Source: Oryzias latipes (Eukaryota; Chordata; Actinopteri; Beloniformes; Adrianichthyidae). From it: DNA of 64,000 bases. Below the pieces are notes generated by a model. The model ran no database searches and had not been told where the DNA came from. It saw only the letters and a list, made by a program, of their open reading frames with translations. The stretch's first letter is position 1. Every line of letters begins with the position of its first letter. Positions 1 through 10,909 of this stretch are shown in pieces. The position numbers and the translations under genes were made by a program. Location: the NCBI RefSeq assembly GCF_002234675.1, contig NC_019871.2, forward strand, positions 21,546,604-21,610,603, read 5' to 3'.

Positions 1-545
1 TTTTTTTTTCTGAAGATGGAAGACATATATGAAAAAAATTAAGATCAAAACTGCATTTTTGAGAACTTTTTGATTCAAATCATTGTGAATAAGGAGCAGG
101 CGAAAAATGCAGTTGGAAAAAGGTCACTCAGCTCCATTCTGATGCATCCAGTTGCAGACAAATAGATCTATTTTGTTTTCCTCGTGTGAGCTGGCATCTG
201 GCTCAAAACTGTACGGCTGGATAGCTCCAATGCTGCTCGCCATTTTTTTGCACTGGTAATGTTAGCTTGGGGGTGTGAGAGGCTGTAAGCTAGTGAGAGA
301 GCGTGTAAACAGATAGATAATAGGAAGGGGGGGGGGCGGAGTTGCTTTGCGTCAACTTTCCCCTTTCTCACAACTCAGAGGTGAATTTCTAATGAACTAC
401 TGCCACTCTGCAGAAACTACGTCCTAGAAAATGACATGTTATTTTGTCGTTGTTGGTTTTTTTTGCCTCAAAACGGCATATTCATCAGTAAAAGATCACT
501 GGGAGCACTGAGAATAGTTTAGGTGATTGGAGTGGGTCTTTAAAG
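1..545 (-). repeat. Interspersed TIR element, family A, inverted copy, cut by window edge
   Basis: This segment is the reverse complement of an element that recurs at about 8125-8590, 21335-21774, 32214-33084 and 52082-54135. Shared blocks include a stretch reading 'aggacatagtttctgcag' and 'cacctctgagttgtg', seen here inverted at about 370-440. The right end carries GAGTGGGTCTTTAA, the inverted form of the family's other end (TTAAAGTCCCACTCC). The terminal TTAA and short inverted ends suggest a non-autonomous DNA transposon. No coding capacity is evident. Confidence 0.65.
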
Positions 546-875
546 AGCCCTTTATGCCAAAGAAAAAATCATTTAGTTACTAAGAAGGCATAGTTATATA
601 TATTTTTTAACATTCTCTCCCTTTAGTTTGTTTTTCTCTCCATGCCTGCCTTTATATGCTGAAATCAGTGCTGCTCTCTGGTCTCAGGTGTTTGCTGTGT
701 TTTTCCTGCATCCCTTCTCCCAGGGAAGACGGGTGTTGATAAAGCCATCAATCACGATGCGAGCATGCACTCACATTTGATTGAGGAGCTGTGAGTACAG
801 AAAAGCCAGAGAGGCGAGGAGGGTTGGTCAGCTGAAGCAAAACAGAGGCTGAGCATTCAGCTGAGCGTCTGCACG
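546..875. other. Non-coding stretch upstream of a candidate exon
   Basis: No recognised gene. A TTTATATG sequence near 651 could be a TATA-like element, and the stretch to 875 could be the 5' leader of the exon-like segment that begins with ATG at 876. This is inference; nothing else is recognised here. Confidence 0.2.
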
Positions 876-951
876 ATGACACATGGCACAATCCCCAAGC
901 CTGCTCGGAAGAGCAAGGGAAATTTTGGGGCATATTTACTTTCTGTGAAAG
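876..951 (+). other. Candidate first coding exon of an unrecognised gene
   Basis: An ATG at 876, with A at -3, opens a frame of 25 codons plus one base that stops at a plausible donor, AAAG|GTCAGT (donor at 952-953). The encoded peptide begins MTHGTIPKPARKSKG and is basic. It would splice in phase with the exon-like segment at 10417-10551, since one base left here plus two bases there complete a codon. I do not recognise the product and no family domain is visible. A chance open frame with a chance donor is quite possible. Confidence 0.18.
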
Positions 952-1878
952 GTCAGTTATCATGCTTTAACAAACAAACAAGCTTGGGCTTTTTTCTGAA
1001 ATTGTTAAAAATGTTACCATCTTCACAAAATGTGTCCAACAATACCAGAATTTTTAGTTCTTTTTGTAAGCCTGATCTAGGGGTTGGCAACCTAGGGCAC
1101 ACGTGCCACGGTTGGCATGTGGAGGTAAAGGCAGTGGCACACGGGGGTGTGACAACTTGATCTGTCGTCTGTTTGTATTTATTTATTTAAAAAATATATA
1201 GGGTTTGAGTGACAATCTCCTCAAACAATGAGCCCTCCTCCGCGGCATCATAAGGAAAGGGTCCAATCACGAAGAGCTGTTACTGTGAAGAAAAAAAATT
1301 AAATGAAACTGCGTTCGCTTACTCAAAAATAGAATAATTCAAATAATAAAGAAAATGGTATTTGACATTTCATTTCATTTTCAAAAAGTTTAACTGCGCC
1401 CTTTAGCACACACACCGTTTTACCCAAGAGATTTTTCACTCCAACACACACACACCCATCCATGCAAACATACCCTACTCCAGCCTTGGCGAGGGGAACC
1501 AGGCCCTCTGCAACGGCTCTGGTGCTGGCTTCCTGGGAAATAGCAGAAGTTGTTTGGCATAAGTCGCTATACCATACATCGGAAGATTAACAATAATTGA
1601 CTGAGATAAATTTCTTATAACTACTTTTATTATTATCCCGATTTTTGCAGAGGTAGAGACATGCAGAAGTTGATGGAGGAGGGTATGCATCCATTAAGTA
1701 CTTTAGTAGGCTAGAGTGTAATAATAACAATGTCGCATACCTCCTCCATCAACTAATTCAAGAATCTATATGGCAGCTTTCTGTTTACTTTATTTCCTTT
1801 TTGCACAATATTACAGTTACAGTTAGATCATTTGATCACTTCCTTGTCTCGTCTAAAAGCAGATTATTTACCATTTAC
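952..1878. other. Non-coding stretch with a hAT-like terminus and a hairpin
   Basis: At about 1079-1145 the sequence TAGGGGTTGGCAACCTAGG followed by GGCACACGTGCC resembles the end of a hAT-type element, but no matching inverted end was found before 1878, so it looks truncated. A separate inverted repeat lies at 1668-1754 and is listed on its own. No gene is seen. Confidence 0.35.
1668..1754. repeat. Inverted repeat / potential hairpin
   Basis: The left arm at 1668-1688 and the right arm at 1735-1754 are reverse complements over 20 bases, with one extra G in the left arm and a loop of 46 bases. The core of the left arm reads TTGATGGAGGAGG. It lies about 125 bp upstream of the retrotransposon 5' LTR and is not part of it. 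It may be a remnant of a transposon end; function is unknown. Confidence 0.6.
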
Positions 1879-2143
1879 TGTCATGAAAATGTCTGTTTGT
1901 TGTTTTGTCTGGCAGTCTGATTTTCTCCTGAATGTCCTCCCCCTTCCTGAGTCCTCCTGTGTGAGTCACAGCTGCACTGAGTTAGTGATTATGCCTGTAT
2001 TTAAGGTGTGGCTTGTTCTGTGTTTGGTGCCTGAGCGTCTTCGTACCTTCTCTAGTTTGGTCCTGTATTAAATCCTGCTCTAACTGAGGATTTGTGTCAT
2101 GTCCTTCCTGCTTCTGGGTTTCTTCCCTGGCCACTCCGTTACA
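1879..2143 (+). repeat. 5' LTR of the chromovirus
   Basis: The LTR is 265 bp and runs from TGTCATG to TTACA. A TATA-like TATTTAAG lies at 1998-2005, and transcription would be expected to start about 30 bp later, near 2028-2030. ATTAAA at 2067-2072 is a candidate polyadenylation signal. The sequence matches the 3' LTR at 6405-6669 base for base as far as I can read. Confidence 0.95.
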
Positions 2144-2155
2144 CTACGCTCAGGC
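2029..2155 (+). promoter_or_regulatory. Candidate self-priming pair: mRNA 5' end and primer-binding site
   Basis: Two bases after the 5' LTR, 2146-2155 reads ACGCTCAGGC. Its exact reverse complement, GCCTGAGCGT, lies at 2029-2038, about 30 bp after the TATA-like box, where the transcript should begin. Vertebrate elements of this group have been proposed to self-prime like Tf1 of fission yeast, in which the first bases of the mRNA fold back onto the primer-binding site. No TGG-initial site matching a tRNA 3' end is seen here. The role is inferred; the 10-bp complementarity is read directly. Confidence 0.6.
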
Positions 2156-2216
2156 CATGTCAAACCCAGCCGAAGGACCACAATTGTGAGACTCACGACG
2201 GCCTGCCGCTGAGGAG

Positions 2217-5200
2217 ATGTCTGTCCTTCCCTGTGATCTGAGTGACTGCGTTTCCAGCATTCAGCAGCTTCATGACCGGCTGTCACATTTGGAGCAGGCT
2301 CCCCATATTCAGTCTCCTTTTTCATCTCGGATGATCCGGTTGGGCTCACCAGAGCCTTTTGATGGGACAGCTGAGGACTGCCGGCCGTTCCTCACTTCCT
2401 GTCGCCTCCAGTTCGACTTCAACCCAAGTGAATTCCCCTCTGAGCAGAGCAAGGTGGCTTTCGCTCTGAGTTTTCTTACTGGACGAGCCAAGCGATGGGG
2501 GTTGGCAGAGTGTGCAACTGACCTGTTTCGCACGTTTCAAGCTTTCTCTACCCAACTCCTCACGGTGTTCAACCCGACCACACCTCACCGAGCTGCCGCT
2601 TCTGAGCTCCTCCGTCTCCAGCAAGGAGCCTGCAGCGTCTCAGATTACGCTGTGGAGTTTCGGATTCTAGCTGCCAGCACCCGCTGGTCGGACGATGCGC
2701 TGGTGGATGTTTTCCTTCGGGGTCTCTCCAGCGCGCTCAAGGACGAGTTGGCAGCGAGGGAAGTTCCAGAGGACCTGGAGAAGCTGATCAACCTGGCTGT
2801 GCGCATTGATCGGAGGATAAGAGAGCGGGGCCTGGAGCAACGTAGCGTTTCAGGCTCCTGTTCTCCGCATCGCCTGGGTGACTCGCCACTTCGTTACAGC
2901 TCTGGTGCTCCACGTCAGGTGTTTACTTTTCCCCCCAAGCCTATACTGCTGAGGTTTGATCGACTGACTCCGGCAGAGCGCCAGAGGCGTATAAGGGAGC
3001 AGCTGTGTCTGTATTGCGGGGCTCCCGGACATTTCCTGCAAAGCTGTTCGAAGAACTCCAGAGAAAAGGCAGAACTGGTGAGCTGTATCTCCTCTTTTTC
3101 ACCACCTTCAAGGCCACATACCAAGGTTTTGGTTGAACACGCTGGAGTACAGGAGGATTTTGAGACATTAATTGACTCCGGTTCTGATGGAGACTTAATT
3201 TCTCAGGAGGTGGTGAGAACACTCATGATTCCTGTTGAGACTTTATCTCCAGCCTTGGAAATTCATGCATTGAATGGTTCAGTCATTCACAGGGTCACTT
3301 CACGCACTGTGAACATTAAAGTGTCTGTGTCTGGAAACCACACTGAACTTATGAGGTTCTATGTTGTAGAGAACTTAAAACCCACTGTTATTTTAGGTTT
3401 TCCCTGGTTATGCAAACATGCCCCTCATATTGACTGGTCTTCTGGGCGGGTATTGTCGTGGAGTTCTTTTTGTTTGTTGAACTGTCTTTCTGCTGCTACT
3501 GTGCGTTCTTCTGTTAGTAGTCAACATGCTCCTGATCCACCAGATCTTAGTATTATACCCTCTGTATATCATGACCTGAATGCAGTATTCTGTAAAGTCC
3601 GAGCTAAGTCTTTGCCTCCCCATCGTCCATACGATTGTTCTATTGACCTTCTACCAGGAACACATCCACCTAAAGGACACATCTATGCTCTGTCTCCACC
3701 TGAACGGAGGGCTATGGAGGAGTATCTGCAGGAGAGTTTGCAGGCTGGAATCATTCGACCCTCCTCCTCTCCAGCTGGAGCCGGGTTCTTCTTTGTGGCC
3801 AAGCGAGATGGAGGCCTGCGGCCTTGCATCGACTACAGGGGTTTAAATAGCATCACCACCCGGAACACTTATCCTCTCCCTCTTTTACAGACCGCGTTTG
3901 ATCTGTTGAGTGGCTCCCAAGTCTTCACAAAACTGGACCTCAGAAATGCATACCATCTGGTTCGCATACGAGAGGGGGATGAGTGGAAAACAGCTTTTAA
4001 CACTCCCAGTGGTCATTTCGAGTACTTAGTCATGCCTTTTGGACTCACCAACGCACCAGCAGTTTTTCAATGTTTGGTCAATGATGTTCTAAGAGACATG
4101 ATCAACAAACTTGTGTTCATCTATCTTGATGATATTCTGATTTATTCTCCAGATCTTGAGACCCACGTGCAGCACGTCAGAGCCGTTCTCCAGCGCCTTT
4201 TCGAGAACCAGCTGTTCTGTAAAGCCGAGAAGTGCGAATTCCACACCAAGCAAACACGGTTCCTTGGTCATGTGGTTTCACCAGGGAGTGTGCTGATGGA
4301 CTGCACCAAGGTCAAAGCTGTTCTGGAGTGGCCTGTTCCCTCAGGTCGTAAACAGCTCCAGCGCTTCCTTGGGTTTTCCAATTTCTACAGGCGCTTTATC
4401 AGAGGCTTCAGTGGCGTTGCTGCACCCCTCCATAAACTCACATCTGCTAAGGTACGTTTTGTCTGGAACGAGGGGGCCAATAAAGCGTTTACCGAGCTTA
4501 AGAGACGTTTCTCTGCAGCCCCCATTCTGACTCAGCCTGATCCCTCTAAACAATTCATTGTGGAGGTGGATGCGTCTGAGTCTGGGGTGGGGGCTGTTTT
4601 ATCTCAGAGGGCGTCCGATAATAAAGTCCATCCCTGCGCGTATTTCTCCTGCAAGCTCACTCCTGCGGAGAGAAACTACGATATTGGGAACAGAGAACTG
4701 CTGGCAGTAAAACTGGCTCTAGAGGAATGGCGTCATTGGTTGGAGGGGGCTGAGCAGCCGTTCTTGGTCTGGACTGACCATAAGAATTTGGAGTACATTC
4801 GGGCTGCTAAACGTCTAAATCCTCGCCAGGCAAGGTGGGCCCTCTTTTTTGATAGGTTTAACTTCACGCTGTCCTATCGTCCTGGGAGCAAGAATACCAA
4901 GCCTGACGCTCTGTCACGCCAGTTCCAGCAGCAGGAGGAAGAGTCTGAGGCTCCAGCAGCGACCACAACTATTGTTCCTCCCCATCTTGTGTTAGGATCC
5001 ACTCGTTGGTCTCTGGAACGCAGAGTGAAGGCTTCGGTTTCTGATCCAGCCTCGATTCCTGCAGGATGTCCGGCTGGACGTTTGTTTGTTCCTTCCACTC
5101 TGCGCTCACTGGTTTTGAAGTGGGGTCACTCCTCTCGTCTGGCATGTCATCCTGGAGTGACCAGGACCAGTTTCCTAGTGGCGCAACGCTTTTGGTGGCC

Positions 5201-6392
5201 CACTATGTCCTCTGACATAAGGGCTTTTGTAGCTGCTTGTCCTGTGTGTGCCAGCGTCAAAACACAGAGGACTCCACCTGCTGGTTTGTTGCACCCTCTG
5301 CCTGTGCCTTCCAGACCTTGGTCCCATGTGGCTATGGACTTCATAACTGGTCTACCCAACTCTATTGGTAAAACTGTTATACTCACCATCATTGACAGAT
5401 TCTCTAAACTGGCACATGCTATACCCTTGCAGAAACTACCATCAGCCAAGGAACTAGCCGTAATCGTTTCCCAGCATGTGTTTCGGTTGCATGGACTTCC
5501 ACTTAACATTACCTCTGATCGTGGTCCACAGTTCATAGCAGCGTTTTGGAAGGAGTTCTGCAATCTCCTGGGGATCAAGGTCAGCCTAAGCTCTGGATTC
5601 CACCCCCAGACCAATGGCCAGGTAGAGCGGTATAATCAAGACCTAGAGACGACCTTACGAGCTATGTGTCTCAAGAATCCCAGGACTTGGTCATCTCAGC
5701 TTCCCTGGGCTGAGTATTCCCACAACTCCCTGAGCAATTCCTCCGGGTACTCGCCTTTTCAAGCAGCCTACGGGTATCAACCACCTCTTTTCCCTCACCA
5801 GGAACAGGTAGCCTCTTCTTCGGGACCGGCTGCATTCGTGAGACGCTGTCGTCGTACTTGGAGCAAGTACCGACTCGAGCTTTTACGGAACCAGGAGAGG
5901 CTCACGGTTGTCGCAAACCGTCGGAGGTCTGCTGCTCCAGCCTATAAGGTGGGAGACAAAGTGTGGCTTTCCTCAGCGGATGTTCCTTTGAAGGGAGGAA
6001 CCAAAAAGCTGCTTCCCCGCTACATCGGGCCATACTCTATCACCCAAATAATAAATCCTGTGGCTGTTAGACTGGAATTGCCTCGCTCTCTGCGAATCCA
6101 CCCAGTATTCCATGTCAGCAAGTTGAAGCCAGCTAGAGACTCGCCTCTTCAACCTGCTCCAGTGCCCCCAGCTCCTCGTTTCGTGGGTGGTGGTCCAGTC
6201 TATGCGATCAAAGCCCTACTTGCTTCCAGGCGAGTGGGTCGGGGCATACAATACCTTGTCGACTGGGAGGGTTACGGTCCTGCGGATCGTCAATGGGTCC
6301 CGGATCGTCACGTCCTTGACCGGGACCTTGTCGCCCGTTTCCATCGGGACCATCCTGACCAACCTCGACGTCCGTCTGGTAGCCGGACTTAG
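2217..6392 (+). CDS. Gag-Pol polyprotein of Ty3/gypsy chromovirus
   Basis: A single 1391-residue frame encodes the replication machinery of the retrotransposon. The first ATG at 2217 follows an in-frame stop at 2187. Visible parts in order are: a Gag region of about 1-300 with a CCHC zinc knuckle at 264-277 (C-x2-C-x4-H-x4-C); an aspartic protease with DSG at 320; a reverse transcriptase with YLDD at 636-639; RNase H with an acidic residue at D785; an H2C2 integrase zinc-binding region at about 971-1015; the integrase core triad D1041, D1101 and E1137 (35 residues between the last two); and a chromodomain at about 1329-1378 with LVDWEGY. Gag and Pol are fused with no frameshift or stop between them, unlike many gypsy elements. 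All key motifs are intact. It is expected to form particles, reverse-transcribe the element RNA and integrate the cDNA, with the chromodomain guiding target choice. Confidence 0.96.
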   Translation: MSVLPCDLSDCVSSIQQLHDRLSHLEQAPHIQSPFSSRMIRLGSPEPFDGTAEDCRPFLTSCRLQFDFNPSEFPSEQSKVAFALSFLTGRAKRWGLAECATDLFRTFQAFSTQLLTVFNPTTPHRAAASELLRLQQGACSVSDYAVEFRILAASTRWSDDALVDVFLRGLSSALKDELAAREVPEDLEKLINLAVRIDRRIRERGLEQRSVSGSCSPHRLGDSPLRYSSGAPRQVFTFPPKPILLRFDRLTPAERQRRIREQLCLYCGAPGHFLQSCSKNSREKAELVSCISSFSPPSRPHTKVLVEHAGVQEDFETLIDSGSDGDLISQEVVRTLMIPVETLSPALEIHALNGSVIHRVTSRTVNIKVSVSGNHTELMRFYVVENLKPTVILGFPWLCKHAPHIDWSSGRVLSWSSFCLLNCLSAATVRSSVSSQHAPDPPDLSIIPSVYHDLNAVFCKVRAKSLPPHRPYDCSIDLLPGTHPPKGHIYALSPPERRAMEEYLQESLQAGIIRPSSSPAGAGFFFVAKRDGGLRPCIDYRGLNSITTRNTYPLPLLQTAFDLLSGSQVFTKLDLRNAYHLVRIREGDEWKTAFNTPSGHFEYLVMPFGLTNAPAVFQCLVNDVLRDMINKLVFIYLDDILIYSPDLETHVQHVRAVLQRLFENQLFCKAEKCEFHTKQTRFLGHVVSPGSVLMDCTKVKAVLEWPVPSGRKQLQRFLGFSNFYRRFIRGFSGVAAPLHKLTSAKVRFVWNEGANKAFTELKRRFSAAPILTQPDPSKQFIVEVDASESGVGAVLSQRASDNKVHPCAYFSCKLTPAERNYDIGNRELLAVKLALEEWRHWLEGAEQPFLVWTDHKNLEYIRAAKRLNPRQARWALFFDRFNFTLSYRPGSKNTKPDALSRQFQQQEEESEAPAATTTIVPPHLVLGSTRWSLERRVKASVSDPASIPAGCPAGRLFVPSTLRSLVLKWGHSSRLACHPGVTRTSFLVAQRFWWPTMSSDIRAFVAACPVCASVKTQRTPPAGLLHPLPVPSRPWSHVAMDFITGLPNSIGKTVILTIIDRFSKLAHAIPLQKLPSAKELAVIVSQHVFRLHGLPLNITSDRGPQFIAAFWKEFCNLLGIKVSLSSGFHPQTNGQVERYNQDLETTLRAMCLKNPRTWSSQLPWAEYSHNSLSNSSGYSPFQAAYGYQPPLFPHQEQVASSSGPAAFVRRCRRTWSKYRLELLRNQERLTVVANRRRSAAPAYKVGDKVWLSSADVPLKGGTKKLLPRYIGPYSITQIINPVAVRLELPRSLRIHPVFHVSKLKPARDSPLQPAPVPPAPRFVGGGPVYAIKALLASRRVGRGIQYLVDWEGYGPADRQWVPDRHVLDRDLVARFHRDHPDQPRRPSGSRT

Positions 6393-6404
6393 AGGGTGGG
6401 GTTA
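6391..6404 (+). promoter_or_regulatory. Polypurine tract of the chromovirus
   Basis: The purine-rich sequence AGAGGGTGGGG followed by TTA lies immediately before the TG of the 3' LTR and overlaps the last codon and stop of gag-pol. It is in the expected position to prime plus-strand DNA synthesis. Confidence 0.8.
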
Positions 6405-6669
6405 TGTCATGAAAATGTCTGTTTGTTGTTTTGTCTGGCAGTCTGATTTTCTCCTGAATGTCCTCCCCCTTCCTGAGTCCTCCTGTGTGAGTCACAGCTG
6501 CACTGAGTTAGTGATTATGCCTGTATTTAAGGTGTGGCTTGTTCTGTGTTTGGTGCCTGAGCGTCTTCGTACCTTCTCTAGTTTGGTCCTGTATTAAATC
6601 CTGCTCTAACTGAGGATTTGTGTCATGTCCTTCCTGCTTCTGGGTTTCTTCCCTGGCCACTCCGTTACA
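6405..6669 (+). repeat. 3' LTR of the chromovirus
   Basis: The LTR is 265 bp, identical to 1879-2143 as read, and has ATTAAA at 6593-6598 as the likely polyadenylation signal. It is followed directly by the ATTTAC target-site duplicate. Confidence 0.95.
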
Positions 6670-6769
6670 ATTTACAGCAGAATATAATGCAAAATGGATC
6701 ATTTTGCTGTGTATTTGGTAAACGCTGGACCTTATAATGGTTATAATGGTTTCTTTTTAATTCTTTTAA

Positions 6770-7055
6770 AGCCTAAGTCATGTGCCCGGACAGGAGGTTG
6801 ATCGGTATGGATACTGCAGGTTTTAGGGTTGTCAGGGGTAGTGGAGGGTCAGAGAGGAGGGGTTATATCTTCACCATGATCTGTCGCCCGCAGCATGCCA
6901 ATGAAAAGCATGTGCATCAACATTTTGGCTCAATGGGTTCATAGAGTGGTCCACATTCTTGATATTTCGTGCGGGCCACCTGCGTTTGTCCATGTTTGCC
7001 CATTTTTCACCCGCAGACTGCCTGGATCGACCCTTCAGGGCAGTTGTGATTAATG
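6770..7055 (+). repeat. Interspersed repeat, family I, internally deleted copy
   Basis: The left part, beginning near AAGTCATGTGCCCGG, and the right part, TTTGCCCATTTTTCACC to GGGCAGTTGTGATT, match the two ends of the longer copy at about 13316-14127. Another copy begins near 63455. The ends are weakly inverted (GTCA...CTGCCC on both), suggesting a non-autonomous DNA element. No coding frame is seen. Confidence 0.5.
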
Positions 7056-8124
7056 TCTAGGTTCGGTTCTGAAACCTTGGAGTAGCGTCCAGGTTTGGTT
7101 CTGACTTAAAGAATTACTCATATTAGTCGGAGCAAACAAACTGATTCCAACATTATGTCCTGTTTTCTTCAATGAGTCTTTAAAAAGGACAGGTTCAGAT
7201 TGAGCAGCATTTTAGGAAATAGACGTGAGGCAAAAATGTATCTTCACAACAAGTAGAGCTGCTGTGACTGCCTTTACGTGCTGAAGGGCTCAAAGCCTAA
7301 GGGGGGTAAAAATCACACGTTCACAGGAGTCCCTGCCAGAGCAAGAGATGTTCACGCCTCCGGAAAACTAACTTTAATCACTTAAATGTCTTAAATGGCT
7401 GCATTATTAAAAAATGTGTTCTAAGATACACATTTTATTGTTATTAACCACTTAGCTTCCTGGTCAACCAAACGGTAGAGCACATTCAGAAAACGTGTTT
7501 AAAAACATTGATCGTGTGTATTAAGCCCTCAAGGCAAGAAGCAGGAGAAAAAACATTTTTTAATTGATTTTGTCTTGGTTGGGTGGTTAGGCTCTTAATT
7601 GTTTTATTTCCAAAGAAACCCCTTGCACTGCAACACATTCAGAAAGTTCTCATTCAAAATGTGTCAGCTCCACACTCAGAAAGTCCATTTAATGAGATTT
7701 TCATTTGGTATCCTCGTAATTTGAAAGCCTGAATTAGCAAGACTAACAAACGTATTCTGTTTCTTTTTTCAAAATTTTTTTCTTTTAAAATGCATTTGCA
7801 TTCATTAAAGAGACATTTGCAATCACTTAAAGGCATTTTGTTGTCAAATTCTAGCTATTTTTTCATAGAAAGAATCTCTTTTATTTATTTGTTGTTAAAG
7901 GGAGCAAGTCATCGAGTGACAGGATGTGCCGTTATCAACACACAGATCACGTAATTGCCATTTTCAAGTTATATCAACTCCCAAGGACATGAAAAGACCT
8001 TTTGAGGTAAACAGGGAGGAATGTCTTTATGGACACTCTGTTATGTTGAGAAACACAACACTTTTGTGGAAGGAACCGTGGTTTGGTACCATTAATCTGA
8101 GATTATCGTCCCCTAACATCTTTT
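7056..8124. other. AT-rich non-coding stretch
   Basis: No coding frame, RNA gene or recognisable repeat end was identified. Short open frames here look like chance. Confidence 0.4.
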
Positions 8125-8590
8125 AAATTATTTGTAAAGCATTGGCTGTGGTGTTTTGTAATTGTAATTACATCGGTTTTTTTGCCCGAATAAACAAAAA
8201 AAAAGTTGTTTTTTTTAGGACATATAGTTTCTGAAGACCAGCAGTAGTTAATTAAAAAGTCACCTCTAAATTGTGTGGGGGGCTGTTAGCACAGAGCAAC
8301 CACGCCCCCACTTCCCCTCCCCGTTGCTGAGAGCTCTCCGTTTACACTGTCTCCCAGTAGCTTTCAATCCATAACACCCTCAACCTAACATAAGCGGTGC
8401 AACAAAAAGAATGAATAATATCCGAGCCCTCCTCTCAGTCTGCTCCGGATTCACAACAATAAAAAAATAATACTCAGAAGTGCAATTTGATGTTTTTATT
8501 TTCTTTATACAATGACTCCACCGTCAGAAAAATGCCACAAGAACATGTTAAAAACCGCATTTTCGTTAGAGTAGATCTTTAAAGCTCAAT
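8125..8590 (+). repeat. Family A TIR element, forward copy
   Basis: Blocks at about 8216-8290 (a 'gacatatagtttctgaag' type stretch) and 8320-8600 match the other family A copies, including GAGAGCTCTCCGTTTACAC and the 3' end GAGTAGATCTTTAAA. The left end is diverged. It is non-coding. Confidence 0.6.
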
Positions 8591-10416
8591 AAGATCATAC
8601 TTTGAACACATTTATGAAAGCCCTAAAGTGAGTTTTTTTTTACAATTGATTATATGCATTTTGTACTAATATTTACTAAAACAAACATCTTGATCAGCTA
8701 AAATAACTGAAATTCTGTGTATAAAACTTGAAATGTGAATGTAACTCATTAAAACTGGTATTTATGGTGGATTTTTACAAAAATCAGATTTAATTAACCA
8801 AGCATGACTTAACAATTTGATATTTAATATTGAGATAAGCTTCATCACTTTACTGACTGACCTATTCAGCCAGGGAAGGATTTACTCTGATGCTGTCGGG
8901 TTCCTAATGGGACATTGGAGGTCATCATTTCTTCTGCTTTCTTTTTCCAGTGGGACACTAGAAATGCCTGAAGGTCCTAATCATGACAGAGTCAAGCGGC
9001 TGCAATGTTTTCAGCTGTGAATTAACGGGCTGTGAGGTGTTTAGGAATTTATCTCCTCCTGCGAGATCTTTCCCTCATCTGTTCACGTCACAAGCATAAA
9101 AACCTAAATAGCTCCCATAAAAAGAAAAAACGTAAAAGCTATGGCAGCTTGACTGCAATTTATTTATATCTGCTTCTGCTGTACAGGAGTGGAGTTCTGC
9201 AATGAACTAGGAGAATTCAAGCCAAGATGTGAGTCGATATAAAAGATGGCATGAGAGAAAAATGTAGTGCAAGAGAGATGAGAGTAAGCCAGCCATTTAG
9301 CTAAAAAGAAGATGGCATGTGCAAACAGAAGAAACAGATAAAGAAGGACTGAGATGGCGCAGAAAAGAGGAGGTTTGCAGGCTTCTGGAACAATTGAGAT
9401 CAGGCGGAACGAGACGACATCCTCTGCTGCCATGACAACTGCCTCTATGTAAGCCATCACTCTGTCCCGTGCTCATTCGCCCACACAGCGAAGAAGAGGT
9501 ACATAAACACACATTCACACATAGACACTACACGTAAACACGCCCTCCAACTCCCACGCCTCCAAGCAACTTGCATCTTATCCACCCACACTTTTTCATC
9601 CATGGTGCCTTCTCCTTCTTCAGCCTTTCTCCAAACAGACTTTAGCCTTTTAGTTTGACCTGAAAACTAAGATCAAGTTTGTCTTTTTTTTTCTGACAAA
9701 AAGGTGGAAATTCAGAATTCCCCTCCAGCATGAACGTACAGGTCCAATCTGCGCATGTGCTGTGTGTGTTCGTCAGGCCATGGTTGGCACAGATGAGGAA
9801 GGCATTCCCAACCAGTCTTTTCCCTGCCAAGACAAAGAGAGCCAGCAAACACTCTGCAGCAACCCACACACTCACAGACACACACTGACACATGCTGTGG
9901 CCTTGGCCTAAAGATCCATTCCAGGGACAAACACTCTGCAGCAGCAATTAACTTCCTGAGCAGAGAGACTCTTGATATAAAGAGGAAGCAATTAAATCTA
10001 TACAGACACGAGCAGCACTGACATGTTTTCCACACACTCATGCCAGAGTAGAAAGGAGATTAAATGAACACATTGGGTGTAATTGTGCGATAACGTGACA
10101 CAAAAACCTCCCATTGTTTCCACAGATGGCAGTGTGGCATCATGCACTCAGAACATTGTCCCTCCCTGAGAGGAGGGGGCACTTTACAGCACTGCACTTG
10201 GTGGAAACTGGAAACTTTATTCAACCACAGAACTGCTGCTCTGGATGATCTGTGGTGCCATAGATGCTCCGAAACATTTAGGGGAAAAATGTGCAGTGTC
10301 ATTAAATGAACATTGACAAAGAACCAACACGTTTGTATACAGGTGAGATTACCTTCTAAAGCTGCCAAAACTTTATTTCTTTACTTTATTTTTAAAAGTT
10401 TTTCATATTTTTGCAG
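8591..10416. other. Non-coding stretch, partly moderate-complexity
   Basis: No gene is recognised. About 10060-10370 is less AT-biased than its surroundings and could include conserved non-coding sequence, but I have no alignment to show it. Short purine-rich tracts occur near 9230-9400. Confidence 0.3.
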
Positions 10417-10551
10417 TGCAAGAGCTCGGGGTGAGCTTTTCCAAGCAGGAACAAAAGCAGCCTGAAGGTGTCAGTAACCTACAAGATCCAGCAGGAGCAT
10501 CAGTTCCACCTGCTTTGATGTCTGAGGACCTTCACCAGAAAACTCTGAAGG
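10417..10551 (+). other. Candidate internal coding exon of an unrecognised gene
   Basis: A 135-bp open segment lies between a good acceptor (TTTTTGCAG at 10408-10416) and a good donor (AAGG|GTAAG, donor at 10552-10553). Read with two bases completing an upstream codon it gives 44 residues, starting QELGVSFSKQEQKQPEG, without a stop. Its phase fits the ATG segment at 876-951. A further open segment beginning after TTCTTTCAG at 14335 would also be in phase and ends at a stop at 14462-14464. No known family is recognised, so this may be a small fish gene, an old pseudogene exon or chance. Confidence 0.25.
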
Positions 10552-10909
10552 GTAAGATAAGTGGAAACAGCAAATATCAGAACAAAAAATGACATTCTTG
10601 TGCTTTCACTGACAGCAATAATCTCCCAGTGAGGGAGACATGCTCAGATGGGAGGGATGTGTCAAGTCTTCTGATGATCTGTTTGGCAGGATGGATAGGG
10701 GACAAAAGCAGACAACGATTTAACTGCACTCTAATTTGGTGCTTTGGTGCCGTTTATTATTTATTTTTGTGTTCATGGGATCACATCAGCACAAAAGGAA
10801 TCAGAGACAGTTACTATCCCCAAGCTGCCAGACTACTGAGATCTTGATGGGACCTTTAATGATCCAAGAACTTTAAATACTTTAGTACCTTTAGTAGTAC
10901 AAAACTACT
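10552..10909. other. Non-coding spacer
   Basis: Nothing recognised between the candidate exon donor and the start of the minus-strand LTR. An open frame at 10629-10847 has no recognisable content. Confidence 0.35.

Larger units (their letters stand above)
1879..6669 (+). mobile_element. Complete Ty3/gypsy chromovirus (Tf1/sushi-like) with TSD
   Basis: The element has two 265-bp LTRs (1879-2143 and 6405-6669) that begin TG, end CA and read as identical. It has one uninterrupted gag-pol frame between them, a purine-rich tract directly before the 3' LTR, and a 6-bp direct repeat ATTTAC on both sides (1873-1878 and 6670-6675) that marks the insertion site. Domain order is Gag, protease, reverse transcriptase, RNase H, integrase and a C-terminal chromodomain, which places it among chromodomain Ty3/gypsy elements. 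No env frame is present. Identical LTRs and an intact frame indicate a very recent insertion that may still be active or polymorphic. This is an endogenous retrotransposon, not an infectious virus. Confidence 0.96.

Noticed and set aside
1079..1145. Full-length hAT element starting at TAGGGGTTGGCAACC
   Set aside because: No matching inverted end or target duplication found before the retrotransposon; treated as a fragment.
5147..5614. 155-codon minus-strand open frame inside the retrotransposon
   Set aside because: It is antisense to the integrase region, whose plus-strand frame has clear domains; no recognisable protein on the minus strand.
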